Part shown: positions 8,201 through 14,508 of the stretch, in pieces
Numbering within the stretch: the stretch's first letter is position 1
Layout: each line of letters starts with the position of its first letter
DNA from: Clostridiales bacterium
GTDB lineage: Bacteria; Bacillota; Clostridia; Christensenellales; Aristaeellaceae
Assembly: GCA_004557805.1 (NCBI GenBank)
Contig: SFFS01000017.1
Span: forward strand, 1 to 30,984
Length of the DNA: 30,984 bases
Reading direction: 5' to 3'
Notes under the pieces: model-generated
What the model saw: only the letters and a program-made list of their open reading frames with translations
What the model was told of the DNA's origin: nothing
Database searches by the model: none
Made by a program: the position numbers and the translations under genes

Positions 8201-8628
8201 TATTCTACAACGACGCCTTTCTGCAAAAGCACGTTCGCATACAGCGCGCTCTCGCCCGTCTGGATGACGCAATAGGCCTTTTTCGCCAGCTCATAGAACG
8301 CGAAGCGTTCTACATGGCCGATCTTCGTGCCCGGCTGATGCGCTTCGACGATCTTCACGTATTCGTCCCAGATCGGCGTTTCCACCGTGTCGCCCGGAAC
8401 GACTTCCATCAGCTTCACCGGCTCGGCGACGTATTTGTCCAGCGGCATCAGTTTGAGCATCGCGTCGAGAATTTCGCACGCGCCGTGGCCGTCGAGCCGC
8501 ACGAGGCGCTGCGCCATGGATGCGCCGGGGAAGTTGCCGTCGGCGATGACGATCGTGTCGCCATGCCCCATTTCCATCATGACCTTGAGCAGCTCCGGCG
8601 AAAGAATGGACGGGATTCCGTTCAGCAT
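8200..8628 (-). CDS. RbsD/FucU family sugar mutarotase
   Basis: This 142-residue protein starts MLNGIPSILSPELLKVMMEMGHGDTIVIADGNFP. The His of GHGD and the DGNFP stretch are hallmarks of L-fucose mutarotase FucU, as is the C-terminal YANVLLQKG. The family interconverts sugar anomers (fucose, ribose) in the cytoplasm, and the length is typical. The start at 8628 has GGGAGG upstream. It is the first gene of a minus-strand operon with the phospholipase-like and CapA-like genes. No fucose catabolic genes are in the window, so the natural sugar is uncertain. Confidence 0.88.
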   Translation of the reverse strand: MLNGIPSILSPELLKVMMEMGHGDTIVIADGNFPGASMAQRLVRLDGHGACEILDAMLKLMPLDKYVAEPVKLMEVVPGDTVETPIWDEYVKIVEAHQPGTKIGHVERFAFYELAKKAYCVIQTGESALYANVLLQKGVVVE

Positions 8629-8697
8629 ATCCGTATCCTCCCTGAAAAAATAAGAATTGACTGAAAAGTTCGACGTCAGCGCGCGATTTCCTGCCTT

Positions 8698-8726
8698 GCA
8701 TAACGCGGCCCAACGCGGGAATGATA
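8698..8726 (+). promoter_or_regulatory. Candidate forespore sigma factor promoter for the DUF1614-spoIIP operon
   Basis: GCATA at 8698-8702 is separated by 17 nt from AATGATA at 8720-8726, close to the SigG pattern (GyATR, then CATnnTA); GGGAATGAT also partly fits SigF. It lies about 30 nt before the ribosome binding site. The match is suggestive only. Confidence 0.35.
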
Positions 8727-8754
8727 GGCGCAGAACATGATGAGAGGTGAAACC

Positions 8755-9375
8755 ATGAGCTTTGGCATGATCGCGCTGCTGGTGCTTTCGCTGCTGACGT
8801 TGTTCGGCCTGGGCCAGCGCGTGCTGGACAGGCTGCACCTGAGCGACCGGACGGCGCTTTTCGCAATGGCGGCCATTTTCGTGGGCGGACTGATCCCGCC
8901 CATTCCCATCGGGCGGGTGCAGCTGGGGATCGGCGGCTGTCTGGCGCCGCTGGCGCTGTGCGTGTGGACGCTGGTTAAGGCCGGAACCGGCAAGGAGCGC
9001 GCCCGCGCGCTGATTGGATCGGTTGTCACCGGCGCGGCGGTGTGGGTAATTCTGCGCATGATGCCGGCGGAGCCGGAGAAAATCGTGATCGATCCGCTGT
9101 ATATCGGCGGCATTGTCGCAGGGCTGGTCGCCTGGCTGCTCGGGCGTTCGCGCAGGGGCGCGTTCGTTTGCGCGGTGCTGGGCGTGCTGCTGGCCGATAC
9201 GGCCAGCGCGATAGAGGCGCTTTCGGCGGGCGCCGACGCGCCGGTGCGGCTGGGAACCGGCGGCGCGCTCGACGCGGTGGTCGTTTCGGCGATCATCGCG
9301 GTGCTGCTGGCCGAGCTGGTGGGCGAAGCCGCAGAGCGGATTGCCCGCGGACGCAGGAAGGAGGGCGCGCGATGA
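8755..9375 (+). CDS. DUF1614-like integral membrane protein, coupled to spoIIP
   Basis: The product is 206 residues with about six hydrophobic segments and short polar loops. The stretch FVGGLIPPIPIGRVQLGIGGCLAPL resembles DUF1614 proteins, which have a Pro-rich turn followed by a Gly-rich helix. GAGAGGTGA before the ATG at 8755 favours this start over the ATGs at 8737 and 8740. The stop overlaps the spoIIP start as ATGA, so the two are translationally coupled. Function is unknown. The coupling and the candidate sporulation promoter suggest a role in the engulfing or forespore membrane; that is inference. Confidence 0.7.
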   Translation: MSFGMIALLVLSLLTLFGLGQRVLDRLHLSDRTALFAMAAIFVGGLIPPIPIGRVQLGIGGCLAPLALCVWTLVKAGTGKERARALIGSVVTGAAVWVILRMMPAEPEKIVIDPLYIGGIVAGLVAWLLGRSRRGAFVCAVLGVLLADTASAIEALSAGADAPVRLGTGGALDAVVVSAIIAVLLAELVGEAAERIARGRRKEGAR

Positions 9376-10460
9376 AGAAAGCGATTTCGTGCCTGCTGGC
9401 GCTTCTGGCGCTGCTGCTGCCCGCCGTGAGCCGGGCCGACGGCGGCGAGAACGGAACGAGCGGCGTATGGACGGTGCGCTCGGAAACCGGCGAGGTGCTC
9501 TGCCGGCTGGCCGGGGAAGCGCACGTGGGCGACGAATACATCAGCGGCGGCAACCGCCGCTATGAAATTCTGTCCGCCGACGCGGCCGCGCATACGGCCG
9601 TCGCGCGCGACCGCGGCGCGCAGGAAATGCCCGACGTGAGCTGGCTGGCGGAGGAGACGGCCGTCGTCGTTTCGAACACGGGCGAAAAGGATCTGCTCGT
9701 GGCCATGTACGCTACCCACAGCGACGAGAGCTACGAGCCTACCGACGGAACCGCCAGCGACGAGAAGGGCGAGGGCGGCATTTACGATGTGAGCGAGGCG
9801 CTCAAAGAGGCGCTCGAGGCGCGCGGCGTGCGCGTGATTCTCGACGAGACGCCGCATGTGCCGCATGACTCCAGCGCCTACAAGCGCAGCCGCCAGACGG
9901 CGATTGCGCTGCTGAAGAAAGGCCCCGACGCGCTGCTCGACATTCACCGCGACGGAATTCCCGACCCGGACGAATACGAGACGGAGATGCAGGGCGAGGA
10001 GGTGAGCCGCGTGCGCCTGCTTGTGGGGCGCTCCAACCAGAACGCGGCGGAAAACAAGCAGTTCGCTCTGCAGCTGAAAGCCGTGGCCGATCAGCAGTAT
10101 CCGGGGCTGATTAAGGATATTTTCATCGGTAAGGGAACGTATAATCAGGATCTGATGCCAAACGCGGTTCTGCTGGAATTCGGCACGCACACCATCGATA
10201 AGGAGCGCGCCGTCGCCTCTACGCAACTGATGGCCAACGTGCTGGCCGACACGCTCTACGGCGACGTGAGCGGCGCGGCGGGCGGCGGAAAATCGCAGAC
10301 GAACGCGGCGGCGGGGAAGGGCGTTCTGTGGCTGGCCATCGCCGTCGTGGTCATGATCGCGGTTTTTGCGTTCCTGCAGACGGGCAGCGGAAAGGCAGCC
10401 TGGGAGCGCGTCAGGCGCGGCGCGCACGAAATTACGGCGACGCGGGAGAAGAAACGATAA
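9372..10460 (+). CDS. spoIIP: Stage II sporulation protein P (peptidoglycan hydrolase/amidase for engulfment)
   Basis: The product is 362 residues with a signal-type N-terminus (MKKAISCLLALLALLLP, then SRADGG) and a second hydrophobic helix near the C-terminus (VLWLAIAVVVMIAVFAF) followed by a basic tail. SpoIIP family motifs are visible: YATHSDESY (normally THTxExY), LLDIHRDGIP, the RLLVGRSN segment, and VLLEFGTHTIDKE. SpoIIP is an amidase/endopeptidase that works with SpoIID to thin septal peptidoglycan during engulfment. The catalytic His and Glu positions appear present. The C-terminal anchor differs from the N-terminally anchored Bacillus form. It sits downstream of the DUF1614-like gene and before dipicolinate synthase genes, in a sporulation cluster. 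Confidence 0.9.
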   Translation: MKKAISCLLALLALLLPAVSRADGGENGTSGVWTVRSETGEVLCRLAGEAHVGDEYISGGNRRYEILSADAAAHTAVARDRGAQEMPDVSWLAEETAVVVSNTGEKDLLVAMYATHSDESYEPTDGTASDEKGEGGIYDVSEALKEALEARGVRVILDETPHVPHDSSAYKRSRQTAIALLKKGPDALLDIHRDGIPDPDEYETEMQGEEVSRVRLLVGRSNQNAAENKQFALQLKAVADQQYPGLIKDIFIGKGTYNQDLMPNAVLLEFGTHTIDKERAVASTQLMANVLADTLYGDVSGAAGGGKSQTNAAAGKGVLWLAIAVVVMIAVFAFLQTGSGKAAWERVRRGAHEITATREKKR

Positions 10461-10490
10461 AGAGAATTCAATAGAAATGAACGCCGGGGG

Positions 10491-10527
10491 AAAGCCGCTC
10501 TTTCAGGGAAAAGGGCGGCTTTTCCCA
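10491..10527 (+). terminator. Intrinsic terminator after spoIIP
   Basis: AAAGCCGC (10491-10498) pairs with GCGGCTTT (10515-10522), and TTCCC follows. It lies 30 nt beyond the spoIIP stop and separates spoIIP from dpaA transcription. Confidence 0.6.
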
Positions 10528-10546
10528 GATTCATTTCAGCGCGCGA

Positions 10547-10574
10547 ACGCAGGCGCTCCCTCGGGCATAGTCTG
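10547..10574 (+). promoter_or_regulatory. Candidate SigK-type promoter for dpaAB
   Basis: AC at 10547-10548, a 17-nt gap and CATAGTCTG at 10566-10574 match the mother-cell SigK pattern (AC, 16-17 nt, CATAnnnTA) except for the last base. Dipicolinate synthase is SigK-dependent in Bacillus subtilis. The inferred transcript start would leave only a very short leader, which is a reservation. Confidence 0.3.
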
Positions 10575-10596
10575 CTTGCGGGAGGCGATGCGGAAC

Positions 10597-11418
10597 ATGC
10601 GGCTGCTGGTCATCGGCGGGGACGTCCGAAACCTGTATCTGGCGCGGCTTGCCCTTTCGCGCGGGCACGATGCGGCGCTCATTGGTCACGGAGAGAACGA
10701 CATCGCGCCCGTCGGCGAATACGACGCGGCGGCGCTGCCCTATCCCGCGGCGGAAAAGGAAGGCGGCGCGCCCTGCGCGCATGGGAACCTGCCCATGGAA
10801 GCGGCGATGGCGCGCGCTGCCGGGGGCGCGCGCGTTTACGCGGCGAAGGCGGGCCCGGCGCTGGAGGTGATACTTAGGCAAAAAGGCTGCGTCCGCATCG
10901 ACCCATCCCGCGACGAGGCGTTCGTGCAGGAAAACGCGGCCATCACGGCGGAATGCGCGCTCTGGGCGATGGCGGCGCGAACGCGCGCGTGCCTGTGCGG
11001 CGCGGAATGCCTCGTGCTGGGATACGGGCGCATCGGCCGGGCGCTGGCGCTGCGGCTGCGGGCGCTCGGCGCGCGCGTGACGGTGCTGGCGCGGAGCGCG
11101 TCGGCGCTTGCCGCGGCGAAGGGCGACGGGATGGATTTTTCGCCGCTGGGCGGCGAAATTCCGGCGAAGCGGCACAGGCTTGCGTTCAACACCATACCTG
11201 CGCCTGCGGCGGGGGAAGCGCTGCTTTCACGCCTTGCGCCGGACGCGTATGCGATGGAACTGGCCAGCGCGCCTTACGGGATCGACCTTGAAGCGGCGCG
11301 GCGGCTGCACGTGACGGCGTGGCGGGAAAGCGGCCTGCCGGGGCGCGCCGCGCCCGAAAGCGCCGCCGCCGCGATGCTGTCCCTCATCGAACGAACTCAA
11401 CGAACGGATGGAGCGTGA
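10597..11418 (+). CDS. dpaA: Dipicolinate synthase subunit A
   Basis: The product is 273 residues. It has an N-terminal MRLLVIGGDVRNLYLARLAL segment typical of DpaA (SpoVFA) and a second Rossmann dinucleotide-binding motif, VLGYGRIGRALALRLRALGA, at about residue 145. With DpaB it oxidises the lysine-pathway intermediate dihydroxytetrahydrodipicolinate (HTPA) to dipicolinic acid in the mother cell; the product is loaded into the spore core. The start is uncertain: ATG 10597 is 11 nt from GGAGG, while ATG 10588 is only 2 nt away. It is followed after 4 nt by dpaB. Ala/Arg content is high, in line with local GC. Confidence 0.9.
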   Translation: MRLLVIGGDVRNLYLARLALSRGHDAALIGHGENDIAPVGEYDAAALPYPAAEKEGGAPCAHGNLPMEAAMARAAGGARVYAAKAGPALEVILRQKGCVRIDPSRDEAFVQENAAITAECALWAMAARTRACLCGAECLVLGYGRIGRALALRLRALGARVTVLARSASALAAAKGDGMDFSPLGGEIPAKRHRLAFNTIPAPAAGEALLSRLAPDAYAMELASAPYGIDLEAARRLHVTAWRESGLPGRAAPESAAAAMLSLIERTQRTDGA

Positions 11419-11422
11419 AACC

Positions 11423-12001
11423 ATGACTCTTTCGGGCAAAACGATCGGCTTTGCGCTGACCGGTTCCTTCTGCACGTTTTCGCGCGTGTTTCCGCAGGCG
11501 GAAGCGCTGGTAAAGGCCGGGGCGTGCGTGATTCCCGTGCTGTCGTTCAACGCATGGGCGCTGGATACGCGTTTTTTCAAGGCCGGGGAGGTGCGCGCGC
11601 GCCTGCGCGAAATTACCGGCGAGGAGCCGCTGCACACGCTGGAGGCCGTCGAGCCGTTCGGGCCGAAGAAGGCGCTCGATCTGCTCGTAATCGCGCCGTG
11701 CACCGGCAACACGCTGGCGAAGCTGGCGGCGGGCATTGCCGATACGCCGGTGACGCTCGCGGTGAAATCGCATCTGCGCAACGAGCGGCCCGTTCTTGTG
11801 GCCGTCTCGACGAACGACGGTCTGGCGGCGGCGGCCAAAAACATCGGCGCGCTCAGCGGCGCACGGCATTACTATTTCGTCCCCTACGGGCAGGATGCGC
11901 CCGACGGCAAGCCGCGTTCGCTCGTGGCGCATTTCGATAAGATTCCGGAATGCGCCTGCGCCGCGCTGTCCGGCGTGCAGACGCAGCCGGTGCTGGTGTG
12001 A
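11423..12001 (+). CDS. dpaB: Dipicolinate synthase subunit B (flavoprotein family)
   Basis: This 192-residue protein begins MTLSGKTIGFALTGSFCTFSR. The ALTGSxCT motif, LLVIAPCTGNTLAKLAAGIAD and TPVTLAVKSHLRN are diagnostic of DpaB (SpoVFB), a flavoprotein-fold partner of DpaA. It is needed for dipicolinate formation during sporulation. It starts 4 nt after dpaA; a GGAG lying across the dpaA stop serves as ribosome binding site. An upstream ATG at 11408 in the same frame lacks one. Length and motifs are normal. Confidence 0.93.
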   Translation: MTLSGKTIGFALTGSFCTFSRVFPQAEALVKAGACVIPVLSFNAWALDTRFFKAGEVRARLREITGEEPLHTLEAVEPFGPKKALDLLVIAPCTGNTLAKLAAGIADTPVTLAVKSHLRNERPVLVAVSTNDGLAAAAKNIGALSGARHYYFVPYGQDAPDGKPRSLVAHFDKIPECACAALSGVQTQPVLV

Positions 12002-12043
12002 GGGGAAGGTGCGGGCTGTTTGGCCGGGCGCGCTCAGCGCTCA

Positions 12044-12076
12044 TGAAAAAACGGACGGGAGCGAATCCCGTCCGTT
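12044..12076 (-). terminator. Distal copy of the triplicated terminator
   Basis: Arms 12050-12060 and 12066-12076 (11 bp, loop of 5) are followed on the minus strand by TTTTTT. Confidence 0.55.
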
Positions 12077-12176
12077 GAACGGCCGAAGGGGCTGCGCGCC
12101 GGGGAAACGGCGCGTCCAGTGATGCGCTGTTATGATAGGAAGCGCGGGGTGTTTATCCGGGCGCGCTCAGCGCCCA

Positions 12177-12209
12177 TAAAAAAACGGACGGGAGCGAATC
12201 CCGTCCGTT
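12177..12209 (-). terminator. Middle copy of the triplicated terminator
   Basis: The same 11-bp arms lie at 12183-12193 and 12199-12209. The minus strand continues into a seven-T run. Confidence 0.55.
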
Positions 12210-12310
12210 GAACGGCCGAAGGGGCTGCGCGCCGGGGAAACGGCGCGTCCAGCGATGCGCTGTTGCGATAAAAAGCGCGGGTTGTTTATCCGGGCGCGTT
12301 CAGCGCCCAT

Positions 12311-12342
12311 GAAAAACGGACGGGAAGCGAATCCCGTCCGTT
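12311..12342 (-). terminator. Proximal terminator of the flavin reductase gene
   Basis: Arms AACGGACGGGA (12315-12325) and TCCCGTCCGTT (12332-12342) form an 11-bp stem. The minus strand then reads TTTTTC. It is 16 nt past the stop of the reductase gene and could also act on dpaB transcription from the other side. Confidence 0.75.
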
Positions 12343-12357
12343 TTATGCTTAAAAGGA

Positions 12358-14145
12358 TTATTCCGCCGTGGACGCGGAGTTGCCCGCGATGCGGCCGAAG
12401 ACCACGAAATCGACGATGGCGTTGCCGCCGAGACGGTTGCCGCCGTGGATGCCGCCGGTCACTTCACCCGCGGCGTACAGGCCCGGGATCACATTGCCGT
12501 CGGTGGAGAGGACGCGCGCGGCAGTGTCGATCTGCACGCCGCCCATGGTGTAGTGCGCCGCGGGGGAACGCGGATACGCGTACCACGGGCCTTTTTCGAA
12601 CTTGTAGTTCAACAGCGTGCGGCCGAACTGGTCGGGGCCGCCGTTTTCAACTGCGGCGTTGTATTCGTCGATCGCCGCTACGAGCGCATCGGCGGGAACG
12701 CCCATGTTCGCAGCCAGCTCTTCGAGCGTTTCGCCGGAGACCCAGCCGTCGTCGCCCGTTTCGACCATGTCGGCTACCGTGCGGCCGCTGGCGATGGTCT
12801 GCGTTTCCGGATCATAGATGGTCTCGCCGGACATGAGCAGATAGGCGATGCCGTCGGTCTGCGCGATCATGGCCTTGGAGATTTCATCGCGGCGGCCGTC
12901 TTCACGGATGAAGCGCTCGCCTTCCTTGTTGATGAGCACGTAGCCCTGCACGCCTGCGGCGTTGAAATGGCCGGAAGTCGTGCCGTTCTTGGGGTTGCAG
13001 ACCTGCAGCAGCTGGATCTGATCCATGTCGATCAGGTTCGCGCCGACGGCTTCGCACATCCGGATGCCGTCGCCGGTCACGCCGGGCATGTTGGAGGTCA
13101 TCAGGCTCTTGCCCAGATCGGGCCACTTTTCGCCCTGGCAGTACTGCACGCGCATTTCCACATTGCCGGCGAAGCCGCCCGTGGCGACCACGACGCCCTT
13201 GCTGGCGCGCAGCGTGACGGCGTTGCCGTCTTTGCCCACGGCGTTGACGCCGACCACGCGGCCGTCTTCGACGATCAGGCTTTCAGCGGTGGTATCCATC
13301 ATGATGGTGCAGAGGTCTTCGCGGGTCATCAGGGTTTCAACAAACGCCTTGATGTAACCGCTGCCCTGCGGCAGCACCGCGTAATGCGTGCGCTGATAGA
13401 GCGAGCCGGTGCCCTGGCCGACGCCGGGCTTGATTTCCAGGCCCATGCTCTCCATCCACTTCAGACCGTCGAGCGCGTTGAAGCACATTTCGTCGACGAG
13501 TTCCTTATTGGCGATCTTGTCGCCGCCTTCCCAGGTCTGCTGGGCGAAGAACTCGGGCGAATCCTCGATGCCGAGAGGCGCCTGCGCCTCGGGATCGGGG
13601 GCGTTGTAGATGCCGCCGGAGACCATGGAGTTGCCGCCGAGCGTGCCCATCTTTTCGACCACGATGACGGTCGCGCCGTTTTCGGTCGCGGAGCATGCGG
13701 CCGCGAGGCCGGCGCCGCCGCCGCCAACGATCACAACGTCGGCGGACGCTTCAACGTCCTGCGCGGGTTCCTTTTCCGCAGCGACCTTCAGCGCGGCGAC
13801 GTCCGCGCCCGCCTGCTTGAGGCAGTCTTCCACGGCGCTGATGATGCCGCGGCTGGTCACGGTCGCGCCGGTCACGGTATCCACCGCCAGAGACTGGCTT
13901 TCGATGATTTCCTGCGGGATGATATTCATCGGCCACTGGCGCAGGCCGACGGTTTCGTTGTTCTCGCCAACCTCGATGGACTCGATAGCGTTTTCGCTCA
14001 CCGTAACGGTGACGGGGATCGTACCCCACATGCCGCGCGCTTCGGCCGTATAGGTGCCGGGCGTGTAGGACGCGCCTTCCGCAAAGCCGGCGACGCCAAA
14101 GAGCATCATGCACAGCGCCAGACAGAGGGCCAATACCTTCTTCAT
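12358..14145 (-). CDS. Secreted FAD-dependent fumarate reductase-like enzyme with FMN-binding domain
   Basis: The product is 595 residues. A signal peptide (MKKVLALCLALCMMLFGVAGFA) is followed by an FMN-binding domain. Its motif DTVTGATVTS (D89 to T95) fits the ApbE flavinylation consensus Dxx(S/T)GA(T/S), so FMN would be attached to Thr95. A flavoprotein domain follows, with dinucleotide motif VVIVGGGGAGLAAA (residues 137-150). Signatures of the fumarate/urocanate reductase family appear near the C-terminus: AHYTMGGVQ and GNRLGGNAIVDFVVFGRIAG. Such enzymes reduce enoate-type acceptors outside the membrane, fed by extracellular flavin electron transfer. The acceptor cannot be told from sequence. 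No ApbE or cytochrome gene is in the window. It stands alone with its own promoter and terminators. Confidence 0.9.
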   Translation of the reverse strand: MKKVLALCLALCMMLFGVAGFAEGASYTPGTYTAEARGMWGTIPVTVTVSENAIESIEVGENNETVGLRQWPMNIIPQEIIESQSLAVDTVTGATVTSRGIISAVEDCLKQAGADVAALKVAAEKEPAQDVEASADVVIVGGGGAGLAAACSATENGATVIVVEKMGTLGGNSMVSGGIYNAPDPEAQAPLGIEDSPEFFAQQTWEGGDKIANKELVDEMCFNALDGLKWMESMGLEIKPGVGQGTGSLYQRTHYAVLPQGSGYIKAFVETLMTREDLCTIMMDTTAESLIVEDGRVVGVNAVGKDGNAVTLRASKGVVVATGGFAGNVEMRVQYCQGEKWPDLGKSLMTSNMPGVTGDGIRMCEAVGANLIDMDQIQLLQVCNPKNGTTSGHFNAAGVQGYVLINKEGERFIREDGRRDEISKAMIAQTDGIAYLLMSGETIYDPETQTIASGRTVADMVETGDDGWVSGETLEELAANMGVPADALVAAIDEYNAAVENGGPDQFGRTLLNYKFEKGPWYAYPRSPAAHYTMGGVQIDTAARVLSTDGNVIPGLYAAGEVTGGIHGGNRLGGNAIVDFVVFGRIAGNSASTAE

Positions 14146-14192
14146 GCGATACCTCTCCTTAATGTGAAAAATATGTCGATTACGACAGGAGG

Positions 14193-14221
14193 ATTATAGC
14201 ATATCAATTCACAAACGACAA
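14193..14221 (-). promoter_or_regulatory. Housekeeping-type promoter of the flavin reductase gene
   Basis: On the minus strand TTGTCG, 17 nt, then TATAAT, about 48 nt before the start codon; GGAG lies just before the ATG. Confidence 0.75.
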
Positions 14222-14442
14222 ACATCGAAAATGTCATGAATTTTTTGTTATGTTTTTATTTTGCTTTTTTATATTGGACAAATTCGAAAAGCCTAACCCT
14301 GTTTCGCACACGCGGCGAAAGGGATTTCCGGTGCGCTTCAATTAGATTTTTCCGCGCCATGCGCGGAAAGAATCGCGCGTCCGCCGCCAAAGACCGGAAA
14401 TAATTTATGAAGCGCATTGCTTTTTATGTATGCCGCCGCCTG

Positions 14443-14471
14443 TTGCAATATTTGGCAGATAGTGATACAAT
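14443..14471 (+). promoter_or_regulatory. Promoter of the cas operon
   Basis: TTGCAA at 14443-14448, a 17-nt spacer and TACAAT at 14466-14471 lie 37 nt before the cas3 start. Later cas genes overlap or nearly abut, so this promoter probably drives the whole operon. Confidence 0.75.
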
Positions 14472-14508
14472 TAAACCATAAAATATGAGAAAAATATGGA
14501 GAACAGAA

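Larger units (their letters stand above)
12011..12342. repeat. 133-bp tandem direct repeat, 2.5 copies, each with one terminator hairpin
   Basis: Copies start at 12011, 12144 and 12277; the last is partial. Each begins GCGGG.TGTTT and carries GGGCGCG.TCAGCGC followed by a hairpin with AACGGACGGGA arms. Copies 1 and 2 also share GAACGGCCGAAGGGGCTGCG. Divergence is only a few bases per copy, so duplication is recent or maintained. There is no open reading frame of note. Confidence 0.9.
14146..14508. other. AT-rich divergent intergenic region between reductase and cas operon
   Basis: This holds two promoters pointing outward (14193-14221 minus, 14443-14471 plus) and no gene. The middle is strikingly AT-rich (14221-14290) compared with the coding sequence around it, which may help promoter opening or attract silencing proteins. 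Confidence 0.6.

Noticed and set aside
8676..10427. 583-codon minus frame across the DUF1614-like and spoIIP genes
   Set aside because: Antisense shadow of two coupled genes with recognisable motifs.
12445..14199. 584-codon frame antisense to the flavin reductase
   Set aside because: Mirror frame of a conserved gene with codon bias typical of an antisense shadow; the reductase has signal peptide, motifs, promoter and terminator.
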